From NCBI RefSeq assembly GCF_029873635.1, contig NC_080420.1:30619032-30683031 (forward strand): a stretch of 64,000 nt of DNA. The letters run 5' to 3'. A program made the position numbers and the translations under genes. The notes beneath the pieces were generated by a model. It saw nothing but the letters and a program-made list of their open reading frames with translations. It made no database searches and was not told the DNA's origin. How positions within the stretch are numbered: position 1 is the first letter of the stretch; every line of letters begins with the position of its first letter. This document shows, piece after piece, positions 36,011 through 47,968 of the stretch. Source of the DNA: Malania oleifera. Taxonomy: Eukaryota; Streptophyta; Magnoliopsida; Santalales; Ximeniaceae.

Positions 36011-39000
36011 CATTATAAAAATCCGTATCATAATCACAATTCCAGAAACAGTATTTCATAGCATTCCATACTCATGCCACACTAACATATTTTCACATAT
36101 TCAACATATCATCATTTTAATAGTATTTTCCTGAATATAGATCATATATGTATAATCATACTTACTTTCCAGAAATCAAATACTATATATATACATACAT
36201 TTTCTTAAAAAGAACTAGCTTAGTTTATCCCCTTACCTGACTACTGAGAAAGCCCCCAAAACAATCTAGTCTAACCCCCGTAAGATTTCTTGACCAATAC
36301 CTTGAAAATGAAAACTCATAGTATTAAAGTTCAGTATTTCTACGCATATAACAATTCCTTCAACTGTCAAAAGTCCAAATATTGAGTAAAAAGCCTTACC
36401 CTAGATTTGAGATGGTTTCCAACTTGCTTCCACCAACGATCCGCTCCGACAGATTTGGAGAGAACTTCCCCAAGAGCGTCGTGGTGACTTTGGATTGTCA
36501 GTCTGGCGTAAATCTTGCCCAAAATCGACAAAAGAAAGAGAGAGAACCGAAGGGGAGAGAGAGAGAAGAGAGATGGCTTCTTTAGTAAGTTAAAAATTCA
36601 AATTTTGATATTTATAGACAAGGGATTTCGTCGACAAGCCACGTCATTCGTCAATGAATCCTTCAATTATTTCTTCGACAAAATTCAATCGGCTCAAACC
36701 CCCCTCTCGGCATTTCTTCGTTAACGAAATTCAATCTTCGTCGACGAATTTTCTTAAGCCTTCGTCAATGAATCCCCTGTATTCGTCGACGAAGTCAACT
36801 GCCTTCTTCGGTTTCCGGTTTCCATTTCCCTTTCTTTTATCATTATTTAAATACTATTATTCTCTAGGTCGTTACAACTAACCCTTTGAAGTGTGGTTAG
36901 GACACTTGATTACTACCCGATCAAGGGTAGAATCGGTCTACACTATTATAGTCGAGTTCGGGAGTTCGGTTACACAAGGGGAAGGTATCAGCACCCCCTA
37001 CCCTTCCATTCTTACGAACGGTACCTAACTAATTGAAAATTATCCCAAAATAAATTTAATAAGACCTCTTATTTTACTCCCTTTCAAAACAATCAAAGAA
37101 AATGCACAAAATAAAATACTATATAAGTATTCCCTTAGAACCGGGGCATATCATACTCCGAAGAGCTCATGCCTCCCTTTTAAATCATTGGGAAGGGGAA
37201 ATTGAGAAAATAGAGTACAAAATACTCTCCCAGATTTTTGAAATCTCTATAGAATTTTCTAAGTATGAAAAATAATATTCCGAGAGATTTTTGGGATTCA
37301 TGCGGGAAAAAGGGAGTAAAAACATTTTTCTAACCTCAAAGGATTTATGAATTTTTCCATGATTTTTCTGAATTTTTATGTGATTTTTCCAAGTATAAAA
37401 ACAATTTTGATTTCAAAGATATGATTTATGATTTTTTTTTATTTTTAATTGAAATAATACAAAGACAATTAAGCAAAAACAATACAAATCAAGTAAAAAA
37501 ATATTTTTAGACTTTTCTCCTGAATTTTCTGAGTTTGTGTGATTTTTCTAACATTTTTATGATTTTTGTGGATTTTTTTTTTGCAAATTTTGGAATTATT
37601 AAAATAATAATAATACAAATTGAATCGGTTCAATTGCGGTTCAGAGGACCCAACCGATTCGGGGAGAAAATCGACTAAAAGGGAAGGGTCAGTTTGTTTA
37701 AGTTATGGTCAAGACTAATGGGTTTAGAGTATGTGCGTGAGTGTGTGTGTGTGTGTGTGTATGAATACTTGGATGAGGAGGGATGATGTGTGATCTTAAC
37801 ATGGGAATTAACAAATACTAACTCTAATATTTTTCAGAAGTTTCCTCTCATTTTTCTAGAATTTTTAGTGTTTTTTTTTCTGAGTTTTTACAGATTTTAT
37901 GGAATTTTATGAATTTAAGAGGAATTATTTGAATGTTCAAAATAATAATAATAAAAAAGAAAAATCGATAAGAACCAGTTTTTGGGGGGGGGGGGGAAGG
38001 ACCTGTCAAACATTGACCGGTTCGGGAGAGACTAGTTTAAGGCCGGTTAAGGCCGCTCAGCTTGAAACCGGGCCACGTGTTAGCATTCAAGCGGTCAGGG
38101 ACTTCTAAAGGGGATGCATGATGTGTCTCAATCACATTCATTAATAGGAAACTCAGATCGAAGAGCTCTTGGAGAGCCACCACAGGCCGAGCGTGTGAGG
38201 GGAAGAGGAGTGCCACATGTCGGCGTCTGCACGGAGAGTCAGGCGCCATGATGGCTCCTAACATAGCTAATCTTGACTGTTACAGGAGAGGGAGATCTAA
38301 CAGAGGAGATCAGGTTGCCTCGAATCGCTGACATATTGAGATCGTGAGCACTTAGCAAAAGCAATGATCCGATGGCCATGATTTGACCACGCCTTTCCCT
38401 TATCGAACGGATGATGAAGTGCCACATGTCATGATCTTGTGGCTCCAAGGTACAACATATTTAAACCTAAATTTTTTAGTTTTCTCATTTTTCACTTCCT
38501 TCTTTTCTCGAGCACTCCCCCCCCCCCCCACCCTTCTTTACGAACCTATCTCAGAAACCCCTAGGATTTTTGAGACCTCTCCCCCTTCCTTCTTCCTCTC
38601 TTCTCCTTTGCAACTCCTAGACCGAAACCCTAGTTCTCTTGATATTCTCTCTCTTTCTGTAACCTGTAACCAAAAATCTACCTACTAGCTTCTCTCTCAC
38701 TTCCTTTCTCTGTTCGATTCTTTCCAATGAAGCCCTCCTTGAAAACCCTCTAAGCTCACCCCTCTCTCTCTCTCTCTCTCTTCCTGATCTCTGTTGTTGA
38801 CAGAATGGGAGCCTCATACCTTCAATCCCCCTTTGCTCTCTATGAAACATAGCTCAAGGCTACAAGCCAACCTTTCTCCATGAAGCTGAAATTCGTGGTT
38901 TGGGTGCAGTTCTGTCACTCAAGGAAAATCACACACCCCAAAGGTTTCAAGTTTTAGGTCTGTTCAGAACGAGCCCCCGTCCCCCCAAAAAATAAGTACT

Positions 39001-41594
39001 TTTGTCTTTGTTCCATTTTTTGTCATTGGTGTTTTGTGTGGTGTTGATGATTTTAATGTTGGACCCTATGTTTAGATATGTGTTGGGGATTAGATTCACG
39101 CTTCTTGTGTGCATGTCATGACTATGATAAATGTTGATTGTGGTACCCATATTTGAGAGGGTTTTAGGTTAGGGTTTCGAGTTAGGGTCTGGGTTGAGGG
39201 TTTGGGGTGAAGACGAGTCAACTCATCTTCACTTAGTGAGTTAGTGGGTGAGTGAAAGGGAGTTGACTCAGGTGAGTCACTAGTGTGTGTTTGTGTGACT
39301 CAGATACAACTGAGTGAGCCATATGGGCTCTATCACGTGCTCGAGTCACATGTGGGCTTTTGGGCTTTGAAACTCAACTTGGGCCTCAGAATTTTCAAAT
39401 TAAAATGGACTCAGGTTTAAAGCTTGAGTGGGCTAGGGGTATGTTTAAATCGAGTTGGGCCTTGGTTTAATACAGGCTTTGGGCCGCGGGGTTTAAAAGT
39501 TAAAGCGGGCCTGATTTTAAAATTTAAGCGGGTTGGGGGTATTTTGAAAAAAAAAATTAAATGGGCCTAGTTTTAAAACTTGAGTGGGTCGGGGGGCTAT
39601 TTTTTTAAAAAATGAGTTGGGCTGGTTGAGTTGTAAAACATAGGCCTAGGGTTTTAAAATTGGCAAATGGGCTCCAAATGAGTGCTTTGAACTCGAACCC
39701 AAGTTTAGGTCAGGGTTAGGATTCACATGGTCAGACCTGAGTCTGAATCTGAATTTGGATCTGGGTTTGGGGCTCAGATTTAAACCATTGAATGATTCGG
39801 GAAATTAAAACCCGAGTTTAGGTTTGGGTCACAGCCTTGGGTTCGGGTTTGACAATCTGGTTCGGGGATTCTGTTGAGGGTTTAGGGGATCTAAATTCAA
39901 ACTCAGGTTTAGCACCCAGGACCTAATCATTCCTGAGTCAAGGTTAGGGTTCACATGAGAATCCTGGAACTAGAGAGCACACACGCACCTGCACCTTCTC
40001 CCACGATTACTACAAAAATTGAAAATGACTAGGATGAGAGTTTTAGATTGTACCTGTCCCTTTTCTCCTCCTATCTTCCCTTCTTCTCCTTTTGACGTCT
40101 GGCTGTGTCTACTCTAAGGTCTAGTCTAATTCTCAAGATCCGGTTCGCAGGTTTTCTGCTTATTGTAATTCAGAACCTTTGCTCCCACGCCTTTGAACCT
40201 CAGTGATTCAGAGCTTTCTCTCTGCTCTCCACATTGTATAGTGTGGAGTTTCATTCTGCTCTCCAATTTAGTAGAACCTCTCTATGCTTTCTTCTCTCTC
40301 AGTTCCGGCAGGGTGTGTTTGTGCTTTTTTTTCTCTGTCCCCAGCTACAGTGTGAGACTGCCTATTTATAGGAAGTATCGGGGCTCATTTTTTACGCCAG
40401 AATTCCTCTACTAACAAATTTCCCCATAAACAAACTTGTCAGGGAATAATTCCCTTATGTTGTGTGAGTTTTTTATTTTATTTTATTTGGTGAATTTCTT
40501 CTAACAAATTGATTCCAATTCTTGTGCGCAGGCGAGTTTGAGGAGGTGACATCAGCTTTTCCAGATGGCAGTTGGAGATTGGAGAACTAGGGATTTCCTT
40601 TGTGTTTTATTGCATATATTTTTGTATATATTTTCTTTCTGCATGTATTGTGATGTACCTCCGGGTTTTCTTTCCTGCAACATTTATTTGTACCAATATT
40701 TCCATTTCCCTATATCTCTTCAAGTATGTAATGTCATTTATTTTTGTACCCTTCTATTGTATACTTCCGCGCATAAACGTGCACTTCATTTGCACGTGCT
40801 CTCACTCCCTTTGTTGTAATAAAATGTGACCTCACATACTCTTTATGGACCAATTTTGACCCAAAAACCAAAGTCCTACTTTGTCCCACGAAAACCACGG
40901 TTAATCAAACATGACTTTAATACCCAAACAAAACCCCGACCAAAATCAAAGACTGGATTCAAAGGCTACAAATCTCAATCTAAAATTTTAACACTTCAAT
41001 TTAAAGGACTCCATTTAAATCTAAAAACTCAATTCCAGAATTTTGAATGACTCAATTCAAAATTCCTAGATTCAAATGAAAAACTGGACTTTCAAAATGA
41101 GAAGACAAAATTCTAAAACCTAAATAACTTGACTAAAAGTTTTGGAGACTTTAATTATGAGGACTCAATTTTGAAAACCTAATAAAAGAAACCTAATTTT
41201 GAAAAGAAAACTAATTTTGAAATTAAACAAAGTCAAAGAACCTTAGTTCAAAAGGACTTAATTTTTTGGGTTTTTAAGACTTGAACCATAATGCCTAACC
41301 TAAGAGAAACATAGATTAATTTTGCAACTAAAAGAACCCAATTAATAAAAAAGGACTCGGTCTAACAACCTGTTTTAAAACTTGAAAATCAAGACTCAGA
41401 TAAAAAATTTACAAGACTCAATTTCAAACTAATTTTCCAACATTTGTAAGGGACTTGATTATCTGGAATCAAAAGGACTTCAATTGGGGAATTAGGGTCT
41501 TGATTTTGAAAGAGGGCCTATTCAGGACTCAAAGTCAAGTTTTGTTGTGCCGTGTTTTCTTGGGGTGGCATGGTTAAAATTGGGATGCCTACAA

Positions 41595-42647
41595 TACTTC
41601 TATCAGAATTGTGTTAGGGTTGGTAGCCCATTATGATTTTATTTGGAACAAATGGATGTGAAGACGGTGTTTCTTCACAGTGACTTGGAGGAACAAATCT
41701 ACATGGCACAGCCAGAGGGATTCATTGAACCGGGAAAAGAAAATTTAGTTTGCAGGTTGAAGAAATCTCTTTATGGGTTGAAACAGTCCCCAAGGTAATG
41801 GTATAAACGGTTTGATTCTTAAATGATCAAGATTGGCTACAAAAGGTGTGAGTATGACTGCTACGTATATGTGAACAAGCTTAAGGATGGTTCTCTTATT
41901 TTCTTGTTATTGTACGTACATGATATGTTGATAGCTGCAAAAGATTTAACTAAAGTGAATTAGTTAAATGACCTATTGTATAAGGAATTTGACATGAAGG
42001 ATCTTGGCTCAACCAAAAAAATACTTGGGATGAAGATTCGCCGTGACAGAACTGCAAGGAGATTATGACTATCTCAGGGCGATTATGTGCATTAGGTGTT
42101 GGAGAGGTTTAGCATGGCTAATGCAAAACTGGTATATACACCTTTTGCAAGTCATTTTAAGTTATCTACTACAGATTGCCTAAGTACGGATGAGGGAATC
42201 TGGGATATGTCAAAGGTCCCCTATGTTAGTGTTGTGGGGAAGTTTAATGCATGCCATGGTGTGTACAAGGCCAGATTTTGGCCATGCTTGAGTGTGGTAA
42301 GTAAGTTTCTCTCTAATACAGAAGGTAGCATTGGGAATCCATTAAATGGATACTCAGATACTTACGGGATACATCGGTATATGGCATCATATTTGGCAAG
42401 AAACATGGTTGTCCTTTAGTTATGGGGTTTGTAGATGCTGATTATGCTGGAGATATGGATAACAGAAGGTCTACAACGAGATATGTATTTACCATTGTAA
42501 GAGGACCGGTATGTTGGAGATCTATGGTACAGTCTTTGGTAGCATTATCCACAACTGAGACAAAATATATGGCAGTTGCCGATGCTACAAAGGAAGCCTT
42601 ATGGCTTACCGGTTTAGTTAGAGAGTTGGAATTACAGCAAGATGGAG
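41595..42647 (+). pseudogene. Ty1/copia RT-RNase H fragment (copia-1)
   Basis: Read on the plus strand: '[21 protein letters not shown]' type RT sequence from about 41652, '[13 protein letters not shown]' (about 41758), the active-site region reads YVHD instead of YVDD (about 41911-41922), then 'LGMKIRRDRTA', and the RNase H part 'GFVDADYAGDMDNRRSTT' (42424 on) and 'TETKYMAVADATKEALWL'. Several stops and frameshifts. It is cut on the left by the end of H2 (41594) and on the right by LTR D (42648). The sequence style is like Tork-type copia elements; clade by memory only. Confidence 0.88.
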
Positions 42648-42718
42648 TGTGTAGACAACCCAGAAATTATAATTATTAAATGATAGAGAGAAGGAAAATT
42701 GTAAAAGGATGAAGCAGG

Positions 42719-42890
42719 GTTCATTGACGAACACCCTAGTTTCGTCGATGAATAGATATCGAGGGGAGGTAACTCGGACCCATTGGTTCGTCAACGAGTT
42801 CTTTACCTTCATCAATGAACTCCCTTCTTTGGTTTGTCGACGAGTACACGTGGCTCGTTGATGAAGCAATGTGTCAAGCCACCTATAAAT
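42719..42890 (+). promoter_or_regulatory. LTR D promoter: palindrome cluster plus TATA box
   Basis: Variants of TTCGTCGACGAA at about 42720, 42740, 42786, 42808, 42834 and 42853, then TATAAAT at 42884. Same arrangement as LTR A. Confidence 0.55.
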
Positions 42891-43360
42891 ACGTGGAAAT
42901 CGGGTTTTCAACGAAGGATTTAGTCTCTCTCTCTCTCTCTCTCTCTAGAAACAGATTCTCTAACTTCTCTCTAAGATTCCGGCTCCGTTTCTCCCCGGTT
43001 CAACGATCAGAAGTTACCACGATGATCTTAGGGAGATTCTCTACAACTTAGTTGGAACAGAATTTTGGTTTGAGGAGTTTAGGTACCATCCCAAAATCAG
43101 GGTAAGTAGGTTATTTCAGGGTTTTCATAGTTATCAGGCCTTTTTGAACCCAGATTTTGTATTAGAAGTTGATATACTAGTGTTTGAGATGATTAGACTA
43201 GGGTGTTGTGATTTCAAGGTTTGCATTTCCAAACACTGCAGGCATGGGTTAAGGATCCCAATGGGTGTTATCTTTCGAACCCAGGTAAAATGATAAATAG
43301 TTTATAGTTTAGAAATGTGAGTATGATAATTATTTTGGATATTTAGTTGATTGACAGGGG

Positions 43361-43428
<68 letters not shown>
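43361..43428. repeat. (TA)n(TG)n microsatellite
   Basis: About 10 TA units followed by about 24 TG units inside LTR D. Confidence 0.95.
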
Positions 43429-43431
<3 letters not shown>

Positions 43432-43811
43432 TTTCAGGGCGTTGAAATTACAAACGCTGCAAGCGTGAAACAAGGAAATAATAAATAGTTCTCAAAAAGT
43501 CTGGTAAGGGAAATATGTTATGCTAGTAAATTCAAAAATTTTATCAGTAAATTATAGTATTTGATTATGAGATATAGAGTATAAATTATATAATTATACA
43601 AATTTTAGTATAAGAGTTCTATTTATTAATTGTGTGGCTTGAGTTAGTATTTGTTCAGTACAATATTTATACAGTTTTCAAAATATCATGATCTACAGTA
43701 TTTATGCACAGAAATATGTTTTACTAGATTTATAGGATTATGATTTACAGTATATACACAGGCAGATATTTTAAAGTATTCATAGAATACCATGATTCCC
43801 ATAATTACAAA

Positions 43812-45614
43812 TGTAAGAACCCGACCCGTGAGATATGGAATAAATAAATAAGAAAAGGGAAAAACAGTAATTTGAGCAAGCTTCGTCAATGAAGCCAGAG
43901 TTTTGTTGATGAAGGCCCTTCTACTATTCGGTGATGAAATGCAGAGGTTCGTCGACGAAGAGAATCCAAGAGGTTTGGGAAATCCTGAAATCTTAGGTTC
44001 GTTAACGACACCACCACTACGTCAACGAATTTCCTTCGTTGGCTCGTCGATGAAGACGCTACCTTGTCGAAGAAGTTGGCCGAGTCTAAGGTGCTATAAA
44101 TATCTTTTTCTTTGCTTAGAAGCTAAGATACTCAAAATTTCTCTCTCTCTCTAGAACTTGAAACTCCACTCTCTCTCTCTCTGGATTTCTTCGCCCTTTG
44201 TTGTTAGAATCAACGAACAGACGTTACTGCGAGGATCAGGGAAGGAATCTCTACGTGTTCTGTGGAACGGATCTTCTTTTTGAGGTCTTGGGGTTTTGAC
44301 CCAAAAATCGAGGTAAGGTTCAGTTTTCATTTCCGTTTCAGTAGATCTATAGAGAGTAAAATTGTAAGTAATTATTGTACTGTGATTTATAGGTTTTGGG
44401 AATTTGGTTCGCTGTTTAGGAACTGTAGAGTTCGTGTTTGGATTTTCGGGGAAAGGTAAGGGGATTCTATTTATATTGATTATTTTTGAAATTGGATTCG
44501 GTAGAATTGTGGTTCACGATCCTGTGTGTTTTTTGGCTACTTATTTGGGGAAATCTAACTAGTAAAATTATAGAATTTTCATGTTACAGTTTTGGGAAAA
44601 AGAGCGCATCGGGTTGCATCTCTAGTTTTGTTGGAAAATCGTGGATGTATTGTGTTATATATTGTGTTATGGAGATGGTCGTGCCTTGACTTGTTTTAAA
44701 CTGTATTTTGAAAAATCATGATTTTGAGATTACCAAATGAGTGTGGAATGAATTGTTATATGAATATGCATTGAGTTGTGATTTGCTGAAATGAGATATA
44801 GGAATGTAAGTTCCGAATTGTTTCAGGTTGTGAAAGAGTATCTGGTTCTATATCCGAGGGTGTGAAATACCATATGCTAGTGGCAATAGTGTTTGGCTCT
44901 ATATCCAAAGGTGTGAAATACCGCCTCTTACTGGCTGATCACTAAAAGGTGTGGATCTACTAGATATACCGATATGATGCCATAAGAGCCTGGGGCTATG
45001 CCATGTGCTGGGGACGCCGTGTAATGCGAGCCAGCTTCGTGTCGAAGGGTGTGACGAAACTAGGTTGATTTATTCATGTGTGTGTTAAGAACTATATTGG
45101 AACTGTTTTGTGAAAAATACTGGAACTGTATTGAACTGTGATATGCTTTATGTCATGATAACATTCATATGCCACACGCCGATATAACCTGATTCTTCCT
45201 TACTGAAAGGTGTTTAACCTCTATCGTACGTACATGTTTTCAGGTCCTTCGAGTAACCGAACCTAGCATCCTTATGTTGGGAGCGTGGTGGTCGGTTTAC
45301 TGCGTGAAGTACTTGTGTAAGTACTAAGACTGTAACAAGGTTGTCATTTTGTATATTGTTGGCACCCTGACTTATGTTTTGTAATATGGAGCTTAGACTC
45401 TGTTTGTATAGACTCTGGTATGGTACAATGTATGTATGGAATAAACTTTTCCGCTACGTATATGTCATGTATGTGAATGTGTATAGGGTGTACGGGAACC
45501 CCACAAGGTTGAACCCTTATTCATTATAGTATCATGTACATTTTGTATGATATAGGGACAGGTTAGGTTACTACATCATACCCTGGGTCCCATTATCGGG
45601 TTCAGGGCGTGACA
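43812..45614 (+). repeat. 5' LTR of element C
   Basis: GTCGAC-type palindromes at about 43884-44075, TATAAAT at 44095-44101, donor-like AG|GTAAGG at 44313 and 44456, a short tandem duplication of TCTATATCC(G/A)A(G/A)GGTGTGAAATACC (about 44850 and 44900), and the acceptor-like TTACTGAAAGGTG...GTTTTCAG ending 45243. Confidence 0.92.
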
Positions 45615-45617
45615 ACT

Positions 45618-45629
45618 TGGTATCAGAGC
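45618..45629 (+). other. Primer binding site, element C (tRNA-iMet)
   Basis: TGGTATCAGAGC three bases after the LTR end. Confidence 0.92.
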
Positions 45630-47968
45630 TAACTAGGTTGCTAGATCTTGTAGACTCGGTTAGGCGTAGCTATGTGTACATACCAGAGTGTATGATGTAG
45701 GAAATAGGTAGAATAGGTCGAGGGTTGTTTTGTTGCTAGACAGGGACTCGTTGGCGGTGTTCTGTTTTTTTCCTAGAATGACGATTTTAGTAAAATCACG
45801 GCAAACCATTGATGGTTTCGTGTCAGTGTGATAGTTAACATGATTAGATGTCAATGATATTGTAAATTGTATATGACATAGGAATTCTAACCAATTCCAA
45901 TTCTATTTTTTTGAATGGAGCCTAAGGATAACAACTTGGATAGTGGCTCCGAGGGGACTGCGAGTGATAAGTCTCCTTCTATGCCTCGAGGGTTGATGAG
46001 GCAGGTTATGTGGAAGATCGACAGAGTGTTAGGAGAGGTGAACATTCTCTTACTGTTGTGGGGTGTACCATCGACAAGTTCACATGTATGCACCCTCCGA
46101 TGTTTTTAGGAGGACCCAATCTGATGATAACGGAGGACTGGATCAAGAAGACCGAAAGGATTATGGAGGTCCTACACTACACAGATAAGTAGAGAGTCCT
46201 CTACGCTACCTTCCTGTTGTCTAAGGAGGTTGGGCGGTGGTGGACTGCGGTGAGTCTGCTGGAGAAGCAGAGAGCTGGTCCTACATATATGACATGGAAC
46301 TACTTCAAGGAAGTGTTCTTTGAGAGATACTTCCCGGCCTCCACACGCAATGCTAAGGCGGATGAGTTCTTTGTTCTAAAACAAGGAGATATGAAGGTGC
46401 GGGGGTATGCTACTCAGTATATAAAGCTGTTCCGTTTCGTGTCATGCTTGATCTCGAATGAGTACGAGAAGACTTGGAGGTTCGATAAGGGCCAGAGGAA
46501 AAACATCCGTAGATTAGTGGGTATGCTGTAGATCCATGAGTTTTCGATTTTGGTGGATAAGGCCACTGTGATCAAGACTAGCATCCGGGAGGACGAGGTG
46601 GATCAGGAGCCGAAGAAGAGGCTAGTGCCATTAGGTTCTAGTCAAGGATCATGGAAGAAGAAGAATAAGGGCTCAAATTACCACCAGAATACGAGCGTCA
46701 GGGTGCTTAGGTGGATCAGTCGCATGATTGTTGTATCAGGTGCCACAAATGGCATAAAGGTGAGTGCTAGTCATTTGGGGGTAACTGTTACAGTTGTGGC
46801 AAACCAGGCCACATGGCTTGTGACTACCACGCACCGAAGAGAGACACGTCTACATCTAGTGTGAATCAAGGCAGCAATTAGATACCTTGGGGAACTATCT
46901 AAGCAAATACAGCTCTAGCGAGGGTATATTCTCTTACACCAGCGGATGCAGACTGTGCGGGGAATGTAGTGACAGGTACCTTGTTATTGCTTTTAAATAT
47001 AGCTATTGTCTTACTTGATTCGGGGGCAACCCATTCTTTTGTATCTGTGAACTTCGTAAAGCTGTGTGGGGTTGAGACCCAAGTTATGAATAAAAGGTTA
47101 TTTGTAGCTACACCTTTTAGGAGTGTAACGTTCTATAGGAAGATGTTGGGAGGTTGCCCAGTGGAAATTCAGGGAAGGCTACTATCGGCGAATCTTGTGG
47201 TGTACGATATGTCTGGTTTTAACATCATACTGAGGATGAATTGGTTATCCTCTAGTTATGCTGTGATTGACTGTCGAGGAAAGGTGGTAGTATTTAGATC
47301 TCCTGGGGAGAGTATGAGTTTGTAGGATCATGTGTGCGTTCAACGCCACAGATTCTATCAGCATTACAGGCGAAGAGGTTAGTCTTGGATGGATGTCAGG
47401 GGTACCTAGCTTGCATAAAGGAACCACTGCGGGATGAGTTGAAACTTGAGGATATTCGAGTGGTTAACAAGTTCCCATATGTGTTTCCAGAAGACTTACC
47501 CGGTTTACCTCCGAATCGTGAGGTGGAGTTTGCGATAGAGTTGCTACCTGGCAAGGCACCGATATCTAAAGCTCCATGCCGGATGGCTCCAGTGGAATTT
47601 CAGGAGTTGGAAGAGCAATTACAAGAATTATTGGACAAGGGCTTTATTTGACCTAGTGTTTTGCCCTAGGGAGCTCCAGTTTTGTTTGTGAAGAAGAAGG
47701 ACAAGTCAATGCAAATGTGCATTGATTACCGTGAGATCAACAAGGTGACTATAAAGAACCGTTACCCATTGCCTCGTATCAATGATCTCTTTGATCAGCT
47801 ACAAGGGACATAGGTATTTTCAAAGATCGACCTACGGTCAAGGTATCATCAGGTGAGGGTTAGATCTGAGGATGTTGCGAAGACTACTTTTCAAACCAGA
47901 TATGACCACTACGAGTTCTTATTCATGCCTTTTGGGTTGATGAATGCTCCAACAGTGTTCATGGATCT

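Larger units (their letters stand above)
34723..36876 (-). mobile_element. Solo gypsy LTR with perfect target duplication
   Basis: Edges TGTCACG (34723) and CGTTACA (36876) are flanked by ACTAA on both sides (34718-34722 and 36877-36881). On the minus strand it begins TGTAACGACC and is collinear with LTR A: GTCGAC palindromes (about 36627-36800), a TATA box (36610-36616), donor-like sites at 36398-36399 and 36235-36236, a minisatellite (35750-36010), and the acceptor-like GAGGTGTCTCACCCC...TTTTCAG ending at 35085. No internal region, so it arose by LTR-LTR recombination. Confidence 0.93.
34551..41594 (+). repeat. Long non-coding repeat H2 (LTR-like), interrupted
   Basis: Starts near TGATTCTCAATT (34557) with GGAGTCGCC (34610), is cut by the solo LTR 34723-36876, and resumes with ACCCGATCAAGG (36917), GAACGGTACCT (37017), CACGTG (38073), a CT-rich tract with a C homopolymer (38480-38800), GGGTTTAGG-rich sequence (39160-39960) and TATTTATAGG (40363). 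It ends AAATTGGGATGCCTACA at 41594, a typical LTR 3' end. No coding domain was found. No target duplication was seen at the outer ends. Confidence 0.5.
42648..43811 (+). repeat. Gypsy LTR D, first segment
   Basis: Begins TGTGTAGACAACCC directly in the copia-1 RNase H frame. It has GTCGAC-type palindromes at about 42720-42870, a TATA box (42884-42890), donor-like GGTAAGTAGG (43102) and AGGTAAAA (43285) and a (TA)n(TG)n tract. It is interrupted at 43811 by element C; the LTR resumes at 54612. Confidence 0.8.

Noticed and set aside
35712-36134. Overlapping frames on both strands (about 115 aa each)
   Set aside because: Produced by the solo-LTR minisatellite; both strands are open because the unit lacks stops in those frames.
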